NCBI GenBank assembly: GCA_943369485.1
Contig: CALRNH020000008.1
Location: 62,001 to 126,000 of the forward strand
DNA length: 64,000 nt
Direction: 5' to 3'
Source of the DNA: ATX-6F1 sp943369485
Lineage (GTDB): Bacteria; Cyanobacteriota; Cyanobacteriia; PCC-6307; Cyanobiaceae
Shown: in pieces, positions 33,856-41,998 of the stretch
Numbering within the stretch: the stretch's first letter is position 1
How the letters are laid out: every line of letters begins with the position of its first letter
The notes under the pieces: generated by a model
Told to the model about the DNA's origin: nothing
The model's database searches: none
The model's input: the letters and a program-made list of their open reading frames with translations, nothing else
Position numbers and translations under genes: made by a program

Positions 33856-35250
33856 ATGTCTTGCCCTTTCGGGTTCGAGCCTGTCCACCCTCGGCCAGAA
33901 CCCTACAGTCCGAATTACCTGATTCGTTTGATGCAGGGCCTCCATTCCTGGTTGGGCCTGCTGAACGCCAGAGATTTCCAGATTCCGATCGGCGGGATTC
34001 GTTTCCTCGGGTTTCACCTTTTTCTGGTCAATCAGTCGGCGGCCGTACGGCAGCTGATGGTTGAGCAGATGGAGCAGTTCCCGAAGCACCCGTTCACGCT
34101 TTGGGTGCTCCAGCCCCTGATCGGCCGGGCGATCTTCTCGGTCAACGGCACGGAGTGGGAGCGGCAACGACGTCTGGTGGATCAGGCCTTCCAGGTGGCC
34201 CAGCTGCAGCGGGTGTTTCCCCAGATGGAGGGGGCCACCAACGATCTGATCGCCCGGCTCGCCCCTCTGGCCGATGGCCGCTCCGTGGCGATCGATGCCG
34301 AGATGACCCTGGTGGCGGCCGATGTGATCGTGCGAACGATCCTGTCGCGGCCCTTGGCGGGCCCTGAGGCAGCCATGATCTTCGAGGACTTCGCCCGCTA
34401 CCAGCGCCGGGCCGGCCAGGCGGTGATGTTGCGCCTGCTGCGGCTGCCGGAGGGCCTGTTGAACCGTTATCTGGGCACCCATGCCCGGCGGATCCGGACC
34501 TGGATCCGTTCGGCGATCGAGGAGCGGCTGACCTTCTGCGCCAGTGGCATGGCAACGGGCAGCCAGGATCTGCTTCAGGCGCTGCTGGAGGCCCACGATC
34601 CACTCACCGGCTCGTCCTTCAGCCTGGAGGAGCTGGTCGATCAGGTCTGTTTCCTGTTCCTGGCGGGCCATGAAACCTCGGCCAGCGCCCTTGGCATGGC
34701 GGTGTATCTGCTCGCCCAGGTCCCTGATGCCCAAGTGCGCTTGAGGAAGGAGGTGACGGCAGCCCTGGCGGGCCAGGACGGACCATTGAGTTACGAGACC
34801 CTGCGTCAGTTGCCCTACGGAGTGGCCCTCTTCAACGAAACCCTGCGGCTCTACCCGCCGGTGAGCTTTTTCATGCGTGAAGCCCTCCAGCCCACCACCC
34901 TGCTGGAGCAGAGCTGCCCGGTGGGCTCCCTGCTCACCATCTCCCCCTGGGTGATCCAGCGGCACGAGCAGCACTGGAGCGACCCCCACTGCTTCCGCCC
35001 CGAGCGATTTTTAGTGGACCAGGCCAGCGCTGAGGAGCGTCGCCTGGCCAAGGAGGCGTTCCTGCCGTTCGGCCTGGGCCCGCGCAAGTGCCCCGGCGCC
35101 GCCTTTGCCCTGCAGGAGGCGCTGCTGGTGCTGGCCGAACTGGTGCGTCGCTACGAGGTCCTGCCGGATCCCGACCACAGCCCCGATTTGGTCGCGAGGT
35201 TGACCTTACGCTCGGTCAATGGGGTGCGGGTGAGGCTCCGGCGGCTGTGA
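33856..35250 (+). CDS. Cytochrome P450
   Basis: A 464-residue bacterial P450. The I-helix FLFLAGHETSASALG (near residue 268), the K-helix ETLRLYPP (ExxR) and the heme loop PFGLGPRKCPGAAFA with Cys412 as thiolate ligand are intact. No N-terminal membrane anchor is seen, so it needs separate ferredoxin-type reductants, which are not in this window. Its stop codon overlaps the FAAL start (TGATG), so it is translationally coupled to lipid activation and probably hydroxylates or desaturates the acyl chain or final product. Confidence 0.93.
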   Translation: MSCPFGFEPVHPRPEPYSPNYLIRLMQGLHSWLGLLNARDFQIPIGGIRFLGFHLFLVNQSAAVRQLMVEQMEQFPKHPFTLWVLQPLIGRAIFSVNGTEWERQRRLVDQAFQVAQLQRVFPQMEGATNDLIARLAPLADGRSVAIDAEMTLVAADVIVRTILSRPLAGPEAAMIFEDFARYQRRAGQAVMLRLLRLPEGLLNRYLGTHARRIRTWIRSAIEERLTFCASGMATGSQDLLQALLEAHDPLTGSSFSLEELVDQVCFLFLAGHETSASALGMAVYLLAQVPDAQVRLRKEVTAALAGQDGPLSYETLRQLPYGVALFNETLRLYPPVSFFMREALQPTTLLEQSCPVGSLLTISPWVIQRHEQHWSDPHCFRPERFLVDQASAEERRLAKEAFLPFGLGPRKCPGAAFALQEALLVLAELVRRYEVLPDPDHSPDLVARLTLRSVNGVRVRLRRL

Positions 35251-37088
35251 TGGTTCAGCACAATGAAGCTTCCCCCTGGCGGCCTGCCGGCTGTGGCGGA
35301 GGCCTGGATGAACGGCCCTTTAAAACCCTCGTTGATCTGCTTCGGTACAGGGCTCGCTACCAACCAGAGTGCGTTGCCTACGTCTTCCTGAGCGATGGAG
35401 AGCGGGAGGCGGAGGAGATCACCTACCTTCAGCTTGACCAACAGGCCAGACGAATCGGAGCGTGGCTGCAGCTCTGCGAACCCCATGCAGAAGCGGTTGG
35501 CCTGCTTTACCAACCAGGTCTGCGCTTCATTGAGGCTTTTTTCGGCTGCCTGTATGCAGGGCTCGTGGCCATTCCGGTTCAGACGCCACCAGGCCTGAAG
35601 CGGCTTGAAAGCCTGGCGGCCATCCTCAGCGATGCCGGCACCAGTTTGGTGTTGACGAGTTCCGACATTCTGGAGACGCTGAAAAAAGATGACTCCAAGT
35701 GTGATTGGGTGAAGACATTGCGCTGGCTGGCAACCGATCTCATCAACGTTGAGCAGGATCCAGGCTGGCATCATCCAGATTGCTCTGTTGACTCTACAGC
35801 GTTTTACCAGTACACCTCCGGCACCACCCATGCTCCTAGGGGGGTTGTGGTGTCCCACGCCAATGTTCTTTGCAACGAAGAGCTGATCAGGCAGGCCTTT
35901 GAGCATGATCGGAACACCATTGGCATGGGCTGGTTGCCCCATTTTCATGATATGGGCTTGATTGGGAATATTCTGCAAATGCTTTACATTGGAAGGCCTT
36001 GCATCTTGATGTCTCCCTTCCATTTTATTCAGCGGCCCTTTCGGTGGCTCAAGGCAATCAGCCACTACAAGGCAACGAGTAGTGGCGGCCCCAACTTTGC
36101 CTATGAGCTGTGTGTTCAGAAGATTGGAGATGCACAGCGTGAGCAATTGGATTTGAGTAGCTGGAACCTCGCATTCACAGGTGCAGAGGCTGTTCGCTGG
36201 GATACGATCAAGCGCTTTTCTGATGCATTTTCAAGATGCGGCTTCGATCCAAAAGCATTTTATCCATGTTACGGCCTGGCCGAGGCCACGCTCTTCGTCA
36301 CCGGGATCAAGGCTCGGGATCCGATCGTTGTGAAAAGCGTCAGCCGGCAGGATCTGATGGACAGTCGGGTTGTGCCCTCTACGACTTCCTCAGAGCAATG
36401 CATCACCATCGTGGGCTGCGGGCGTGAAGGATTGGATCACCAAGTGATGATCGTTGAACCTGTGCATCGAACCCGCTGTCCTGCCGAACAAGTTGGCGAG
36501 ATCTGGGTTCAAGGAACGAGTGTGGCTCAGGGATACTGGAATCGCCAGCAGGAAACAGAGCAGACCTTTGCAGCCACATTGGCTGATTCAGATATCGGTC
36601 CATTTCTTAGAACGGGAGACCTGGGATTTATCCAGGATGACAACCTGTTCATTACTGGTCGGATCAAGGACATCATCATTCTCCAGGGGAAAACCTTGAA
36701 TCCTCAGGAGATCGAGTTGACCGTTGAGCAATGCTGCCAAGGGCTGCAATACGGTGGGGGGGCTGCCTTCTCCATTGATGGGGAGGGTGGCGAGCAAGTT
36801 GTTATCGTTCAGGAGGTCGAGAGAACTGCGCTCCATGTGATCAAACCCGGCCAATGCGTCGAGGCCATTCGAACCCGTGTACTCGGTGTGCACGGGGTAC
36901 GCCTTTCTGCGGTGGTCCTGATCAGGCCCGCCACTATCCCCAGAACAACGAGTGGCAAGGTCAGGAGGGCTCACTGTCGGACGGAGTTTCTGGGTGGTCG
37001 CTTGGCAGTAGTTCATGCCTGGAACCTGCCTTCAGCGCAATCGGAATGGGTGGTCGCCTCCGCAGACTTCCCAGGGCTTGGGGATTGA
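35250..37088 (+). CDS. Fatty acyl-AMP ligase (FAAL)
   Basis: A 612-residue adenylating enzyme that activates a free fatty acid with ATP and loads it on an ACP. The adenylation core is QYTSGTTHAPRGVVVSH (near residue 187). Next come the FAAL-type LPHFHDMGLIGNI and the segment MSPFHFIQRPFRWLKAIS followed by SGGPNFAYELC, which distinguish FAAL from acyl-CoA ligases. YGLAEATLFVTG and the hinge RTGDLGFIQDDNLFITGRIKDII complete the set. The ATG overlaps the P450 stop; the longer upstream frame is inside the P450. The second half is less GC-rich than neighbouring genes. The ACP gene follows after about 150 bases. Confidence 0.94.
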   Translation: MVQHNEASPWRPAGCGGGLDERPFKTLVDLLRYRARYQPECVAYVFLSDGEREAEEITYLQLDQQARRIGAWLQLCEPHAEAVGLLYQPGLRFIEAFFGCLYAGLVAIPVQTPPGLKRLESLAAILSDAGTSLVLTSSDILETLKKDDSKCDWVKTLRWLATDLINVEQDPGWHHPDCSVDSTAFYQYTSGTTHAPRGVVVSHANVLCNEELIRQAFEHDRNTIGMGWLPHFHDMGLIGNILQMLYIGRPCILMSPFHFIQRPFRWLKAISHYKATSSGGPNFAYELCVQKIGDAQREQLDLSSWNLAFTGAEAVRWDTIKRFSDAFSRCGFDPKAFYPCYGLAEATLFVTGIKARDPIVVKSVSRQDLMDSRVVPSTTSSEQCITIVGCGREGLDHQVMIVEPVHRTRCPAEQVGEIWVQGTSVAQGYWNRQQETEQTFAATLADSDIGPFLRTGDLGFIQDDNLFITGRIKDIIILQGKTLNPQEIELTVEQCCQGLQYGGGAAFSIDGEGGEQVVIVQEVERTALHVIKPGQCVEAIRTRVLGVHGVRLSAVVLIRPATIPRTTSGKVRRAHCRTEFLGGRLAVVHAWNLPSAQSEWVVASADFPGLGD

Positions 37089-37244
37089 AATTCTTTTGAA
37101 TGGAGAGACGGCCATGGTGACGGGGCTTGACTCAATCGCCTTGAGCCACCCTGGCGATTGGCTTCAAGTGCCAGCTTGGGGGCGTGGGGGTCTGCTGATC
37201 AAGGGACTAAATGCCATTATGGTTGTGCTAAGTTCTAAGTGAGA

Positions 37245-37526
37245 ATGAAAAAATCTGCCCCTATGACGACTGCGATCACGGCGCAAGATATTGATACGTG
37301 GCTAATTCATTACCTTGCCGATCTTCTTGAGGTGCCCATAGAAACGATTGATCCTACGGCTAACTTTCAAGAGCTGGGGCTAGACTCCTCCTTGGCGATT
37401 GGCTTGACTGGCGATCTTGAAGAGTGGTTAGGTTGCAGGATCAATCCAACTCTCCTCTACAATTACACTACGATTGAGAGTCTCAGTGTTGGCCTTGCTG
37501 AGGAGATAGCCTCAACCCCTTTCTGA
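37245..37526 (+). CDS. Stand-alone acyl carrier protein (FAAL partner)
   Basis: A 93-residue carrier protein. The phosphopantetheine Ser lies in FQELGLDSSLAIGLTGDLEEW, and LLEVPIETIDP with NPTLLYNYTTIESL are the helix 1 and helix 3 signatures I associate with FAAL-linked cyanobacterial ACPs (CylB/JamC type). I use the ATG at 37245; ATGs at 37263 (MTTAITAQ) and a GTG at 37239 are alternatives. The gene lies between the FAAL and the CylC-like gene, so it should hold the activated acyl chain while it is modified. It is clearly more AT-rich than the PKS genes. Confidence 0.9.
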   Translation: MKKSAPMTTAITAQDIDTWLIHYLADLLEVPIETIDPTANFQELGLDSSLAIGLTGDLEEWLGCRINPTLLYNYTTIESLSVGLAEEIASTPF

Positions 37527-37598
37527 AGGTTTCATGATCTCAGCAGCGCTGAGCATGTGCGGTGGAGTTAGAACCGATCACAACGCGATTTTAGTGCT

Positions 37599-39002
37599 AT
37601 GTCAGCTCCCATAGAAGCGACCTCCAGCGACCCGAAGCAGAGCGAGGTCTCCTCCTTGCAACGACACGAGATCCTCGCGGAGACAACCTACAGAAACAAT
37701 CGCGAATCTCGCTATACGGAAAAAATTGAGTCTATTGAGACGAGTTATCGATATGAAGCCAATCGATCTCATTATTGGGGGCCACAGGAGCTTTCCTTGT
37801 TTTTTGGCACGACGCTTTATAACCAATCCACGCTAGATCAGAAGCTAGCCCTGAATCACCTCTATTGGGTCACGCAGTACAACCAAACTGCCGCCACAGA
37901 GGCCAATGCGATTCTTTATAATAATGTAACGGAGGGTGTTTTTTCTGCAATTGGAGGTTTTAGTGCGCTCTGCAGTGAGCTATCTCTTGAAACAGAGCAA
38001 GAGCACGATCACATCCACGCATTTCATGCCATTGGTTATGCAACGCGAAAGGCTTTGTTTGGTTCTGAGCGGATGGTCCGTCCACGTCCGAGCAGCCTGA
38101 ACGGCACCCCGTCCAGGAAAGTAAAGGATTCCAGAGAGCCATCATCGCAGCTCAGCTTGAGGGTTCCTGCGCTGAACTGGGAGAAGCTTCAAGACGAAGC
38201 TTGCCGCCTGGTGATCTTCAAGCTCTCGAGCGGGAATGGGTCTTGCTCCTATTCGGATTTTCTGCGTTCCCAGCAGAGCAATGGTAAGTCGATCCCTGTG
38301 CAGCGCACTGGTTTGCTTGGCCAGGTTGTACCTGGTTCGCTCTCGAAAATCATGACCGTCAGTTTTGGGGCCTCTCCGTTTTCAGCCTGCTTTTTTTATG
38401 CAGTGCGCTATCTCGCAAATATTCTTCTCAAGAACTATGAGCATTCTTATTTCCAGTTTTATCGAAGTCTCGATCGAGCTGGTGGCTTCATCCCGGCGCC
38501 GACGGCGATCTCCTATTACCACATTCTCGATGAGTCATTCCACACAACGACATCCCAGTTGATCTGCCAAGATCTCTATAAGGAGTTCTCCAAACCCACG
38601 GCCTATGAGCATCTTATGGCCAATCTTATTTTCTATCAAGGTCAGCAGATGATGTTGGGAGGGCTTTCTGCGGTGCTGCCTGGAATCTTTAGAAATGACA
38701 GCACTTTCATTCTGCCCCTCTATCAGATTTTGAGGTCTACCTTGTATGGGCTAACCCATCAAGATGCCATTTATTGGCTTGAGCAGTCTTTGTGTCAGGA
38801 GCATGAAGGGCATCATGTGAATCTCAAATATCACCAAAAACTGTACTCAACAATGCGCCAGGCTTTTAGGCCGCTCACTTATCTCTGGCCCATCAATCGA
38901 GAACTTGGTCTGATGGCAAAAGGTGCTTCCATCAAGAAAAGTCTTAAGGTCAACCGCCAATCCTTCGAGGCGATGCGACCCGCCTTGGCCCAGCTTGAAT
39001 AA
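37599..39002 (+). CDS. CylC/AurF-like dimetal-carboxylate enzyme (putative halogenase or oxygenase)
   Basis: A 467-residue protein. Candidate metal ligands are Glu101, Glu135 and His138 (in EQEHDHIH), Glu281, His308, Glu312 and His315 (in YYHILDESFH). As I remember the ligands of the diiron N-oxygenase AurF (E101, E136, H139, E196, H223, E227, H230), the HxxxExxH element, the 27-residue step from the fourth to the fifth ligand and the roughly 35-residue first step are preserved. An insertion lies between the second and fourth ligands. CylC, the cylindrocyclophane chlorinase, is distantly AurF-like and also follows a FAAL and an ACP. Chlorination of an unactivated carbon on the ACP-bound chain is therefore my leading hypothesis; oxidation is the alternative. 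Composition is AT-rich for this genome. Confidence 0.8.
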   Translation: MSAPIEATSSDPKQSEVSSLQRHEILAETTYRNNRESRYTEKIESIETSYRYEANRSHYWGPQELSLFFGTTLYNQSTLDQKLALNHLYWVTQYNQTAATEANAILYNNVTEGVFSAIGGFSALCSELSLETEQEHDHIHAFHAIGYATRKALFGSERMVRPRPSSLNGTPSRKVKDSREPSSQLSLRVPALNWEKLQDEACRLVIFKLSSGNGSCSYSDFLRSQQSNGKSIPVQRTGLLGQVVPGSLSKIMTVSFGASPFSACFFYAVRYLANILLKNYEHSYFQFYRSLDRAGGFIPAPTAISYYHILDESFHTTTSQLICQDLYKEFSKPTAYEHLMANLIFYQGQQMMLGGLSAVLPGIFRNDSTFILPLYQILRSTLYGLTHQDAIYWLEQSLCQEHEGHHVNLKYHQKLYSTMRQAFRPLTYLWPINRELGLMAKGASIKKSLKVNRQSFEAMRPALAQLE

Positions 39003-39664
39003 GGTTCATGACGCCAGGTGAGTCAGCCAGCTCCCGCACCTGTCTGTTGCCAAGCAGTTGTTCCATGGCAATCTCGTCTGCGGCTTTATGCACAGGAGCG
39101 TCAACCTTGGTGGAAGCATGAGGCTGTCTTCGCTGGCAACCTGTCATCCTCTGGAATGAACTGAAGTCAAGGTGTTGGAGCCGATCAAGCGCAGACTTGA
39201 GCGATGGCGGATTGAAGGTGAACGCGATAATTCCACGCTCTAATCCCAACGGCTTCTGTTTCGGAGAAGCTTTCGAAGCGAGAAATAGAGGAAGTTCGTC
39301 GAGGTGAGACCTTCGAATTTGGAGCGTTTCCAGAGGGTGCTTCAGGTGCTGCAGGATCGATCCTGGCTTCCAAGCATCTGGATTGTTTTTTGGTGGACAG
39401 CAATCGAGTCACCCAGCAGCGGCCGTCCTGGCGGCGCCAGACATCGAGGATCGCCATTACCGGCTCTCCCATGTCAAGCCCTTGGCTTCGATTGTGCCGG
39501 CGGCTTCCCCTGGATGGCTGGAGCTTGAACCCCAGCAGGTGCCTTGGATCTGACACGGGGAGGGGCCGAAGCTGTTCAGTCAAGTCACCTCCACCGCACA
39601 CTGACGTTGATCACTTCACCCCCGCGCTGGGTCCGCTGGGTTCAAAGACTCTCCAGAAACAATG
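39003..39664. other. Interval with no confident gene
   Basis: About 660 bases between the convergent CylC-like and phosphopantetheinyl transferase genes. A 138-codon minus-strand frame (39185-39601) contains a protein-like stretch, MAILDVWRRQDGRCWVTRLL, but its ends look random and I know no family for it. It may be a remnant of a lost gene. No hairpin-plus-T terminator is obvious. Confidence 0.35.
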
Positions 39665-40438
39665 TCAGACCAAAGCAACGGCGCCGCTGTAGCCGTTCGG
39701 CAACTGGAGATCGTGAAGGACGATCGTCGAGAGAGAGGCCGGCTGTGGCATGAGGGAAGCCCCAAAGCCAGTTCCGTGCGCCTTCAGCTCTGCTTCGAGC
39801 CGACACCAGTGCCGCAGAAAGGCCGGCAGCCTGGCAGCTGGAGGCAGTGCCTCGATCTCCTGGCAGAGCTCCGGTGCCAGGCATCGGCTAGCGATTCGCT
39901 GCCATTGCAGGCCAGGGCGGTGCCATTCCACGTCAACTCCCACCGCTCGCGTGGCGTGGACACCCAGCAGCACCAGATCGCCTGAGTGGGCGACATTGAA
40001 CTCAGGCGGCCTGAAGGGCATCTGAGCTGCGGCGCAAGCCGCCAGCCGCGGCTTGCCATTCGGGCCGGCCACCAGCTCAAGTGCTTCCGGCTGCACGCCA
40101 CAGAACGCGCCCAGCAACAGTCGCAGGCCAGCACGACCGAGCAGGAATCGATCGCGATCATCGGCCCGCCGCAAGCTCTCCAGTCGAGTTCGTTCCGCAG
40201 GCTTTAACAGACTCAGCAGCGCTGGACGTTGCTCAGCCAGGCCATCCTGGCGGCGATCGATCAGCCAGAGCGCCGGGGCTGCCTCTGGCGAAGGATCCAG
40301 CTCACCCCAGGACTGGTCCGGCCGCCAGGCCTTGGCTTGAAGGACCACGATGGCAAACAGCCCGAGAGCATCCCATTCTCCTGATTCCCGCCCAGGTCTT
40401 TCGATCTCCTCAACGAGGAGGCCTTTCGTCAGGGTCAT
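39665..40438 (-). CDS. 4'-phosphopantetheinyl transferase (Sfp/HetI-like)
   Basis: A 257-residue two-lobed Sfp-type enzyme that converts apo-ACP domains to the holo form using CoA. The first-lobe motif is GPNGKPRLA, followed by FNVAHSGDLVLLGV and the Mg-binding AVGVDVEWHRPG. The last motif reads WCRLEAELKAHGTG: the Glu is present, but the Lys usually found in the WxxKE element is Leu. It is inside the PKS/FAAL cluster and could serve the three carrier domains here. The ATG at 40438 is preferred over a GTG four codons earlier. Confidence 0.87.
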   Translation of the reverse strand: MTLTKGLLVEEIERPGRESGEWDALGLFAIVVLQAKAWRPDQSWGELDPSPEAAPALWLIDRRQDGLAEQRPALLSLLKPAERTRLESLRRADDRDRFLLGRAGLRLLLGAFCGVQPEALELVAGPNGKPRLAACAAAQMPFRPPEFNVAHSGDLVLLGVHATRAVGVDVEWHRPGLQWQRIASRCLAPELCQEIEALPPAARLPAFLRHWCRLEAELKAHGTGFGASLMPQPASLSTIVLHDLQLPNGYSGAVALV

Positions 40439-40726
40439 CTCCCAGACCACGGTTCCCCGACGCCCGCAGAGGGGGTCAATGCAGCTCTATCGGCAGAAGA
40501 ACGATTGCTGCACAGAGGCCTGACGACTACAGGCTTTCAACGCACGCCTTGGCTCCCCTGATGCACCGCGGCAGCGTCGCTCCATACCTCCTTCATTCGC
40601 TCGGCATCGTGGGGCGAGGTGCTTCTGTGAACCCAGTCGATTCAACCGTTCAGGCTACGAATTGAAGAAGTTGCAAGGAAGTTAGCGAGTTCGGTCATAC
40701 TTCAAATTGTGGTGGCTTCAGATTCA

Positions 40727-41980
40727 ATGGCAAGCAGTGTTTCCCCGATGGGTCATCAGCACCATGCTGATTGGGCCCGTTCGATGCGGGATCCCGAGGC
40801 CTTTGCCAGCGAACAGGCCGCCTTGGGACAGGTCTGGACGTTGCTCGGCCTAAGCACCGACATCCCCAACAACAATGACTGGATTCGCTGCACCCTGGGC
40901 GGAGCCTCGGTGTTCGTTCAGCGGTTCGGGAGCACGATCAAGGGCTTCGAGAATGTCTGTCGCCATCGCTTTCACCCGATTCGAACAGCAGAGAAAGGAT
41001 CCGGCTTGATCCGTTGCGCCTTCCACCACTGGGTCTACAACCAGGAAGGGGAAGCGGTGGGCATCCCCCAGTGCAAGAAGCTGTTTGGCATGTCCCCAAA
41101 GGAACTAGGCGTACGGCTGAGGAGCGTTGAGATCGCCACATGCGGTGTTCTGATTTTCGGTCGATTTCCTCGTCATCAGCCAACTGGAGCGGAGCCTGAC
41201 TCCAAAACAGACCCCTCAGTTTCATGCCATAACGAAGGTCTTGAGGAGTTTCTAGGCCAAGCTTGGCCAATTCTGCAGGCATTCTGTCGACCTGGTATTC
41301 GGCCGGCGTTCACCTCCAGTGATGTCAAGGCGAATTGGAAACTCCTTTGTGAAATCACACTTGAGGAGTACCACGCATTTGCCGTTCACCCCACCAGCCT
41401 CGGGAAGGGAGGACACCTTGATCCGGATAAGGCTTATTACCCCAGATTTGAGCCGCATAGTGGATTTTTTTACAATGGGCAGTCAGGCGACCTTTCAGCC
41501 ATGGCAAGGGACTGCAAGGCCAACACGTACCGGCCAGACGCCTACAGAATTTTAAACTTATTTCCAGGCTTACTTTTTTCTCATTCCCGGGTGCTTCACA
41601 CCTGGTACGTCTGCGTCATCCAGCTTATTCCAGTGGCTTTTGATCGCACCATCGTCAGGACCTGGTTTTTTCAAACACCCTTTCAAAAGCCCAGAACCCC
41701 ATGGTTGATCCTCCTGATCCAGCAATACATTGAACTTTGGCTGCCCTTCTTTGTTGGGGCTTTTCTGAGGCGAATCAACAATGAAGATTTTGTGATCTGC
41801 GAGGCGATGCAGGCTGCTGCCGGTTCCGTCATGAAGGAGCCGATCCTCGGGCTGGAGGAGCAGCGGATCGCCTGGTTCAGAGAGGCCTACTGGGAGGCTC
41901 TCGCCCAGGCGACCGGGCCGGCCACACCTGTCCCTGCTGAGTCACCGGGCCCGGGACTCCAATCGGAGAGCGACTCCTAG
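40727..41980 (+). CDS. Rieske [2Fe-2S] oxygenase (aromatic-ring-hydroxylating type)
   Basis: A 417-residue oxygenase. The Rieske cluster ligands are in VCRHRFHPI (CxH) and IRCAFHHWVYN (CxxH), 17 residues apart. The mononuclear iron site is in the segment EEYHAFAVHPTS (ExxHx4H instead of the common DxxHx4H), with a later acidic NNEDFVICEAMQAA that would supply the third ligand. It would need ferredoxin and reductase partners, which are not seen in the window. Two hydrophobic stretches near the C-terminus may touch the membrane. It probably oxidises the lipid/polyketide product. A GTG at 40709 is an alternative start. Confidence 0.88.
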   Translation: MASSVSPMGHQHHADWARSMRDPEAFASEQAALGQVWTLLGLSTDIPNNNDWIRCTLGGASVFVQRFGSTIKGFENVCRHRFHPIRTAEKGSGLIRCAFHHWVYNQEGEAVGIPQCKKLFGMSPKELGVRLRSVEIATCGVLIFGRFPRHQPTGAEPDSKTDPSVSCHNEGLEEFLGQAWPILQAFCRPGIRPAFTSSDVKANWKLLCEITLEEYHAFAVHPTSLGKGGHLDPDKAYYPRFEPHSGFFYNGQSGDLSAMARDCKANTYRPDAYRILNLFPGLLFSHSRVLHTWYVCVIQLIPVAFDRTIVRTWFFQTPFQKPRTPWLILLIQQYIELWLPFFVGAFLRRINNEDFVICEAMQAAAGSVMKEPILGLEEQRIAWFREAYWEALAQATGPATPVPAESPGPGLQSESDS

Positions 41981-41998
41981 GATCCGGCCCCCCTCTCC

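Noticed and set aside
37114..37242. A 43-codon frame between FAAL and ACP (MVTGLDSIAL)
   Set aside because: No ribosome site or family; it overlaps the possible ACP start region.
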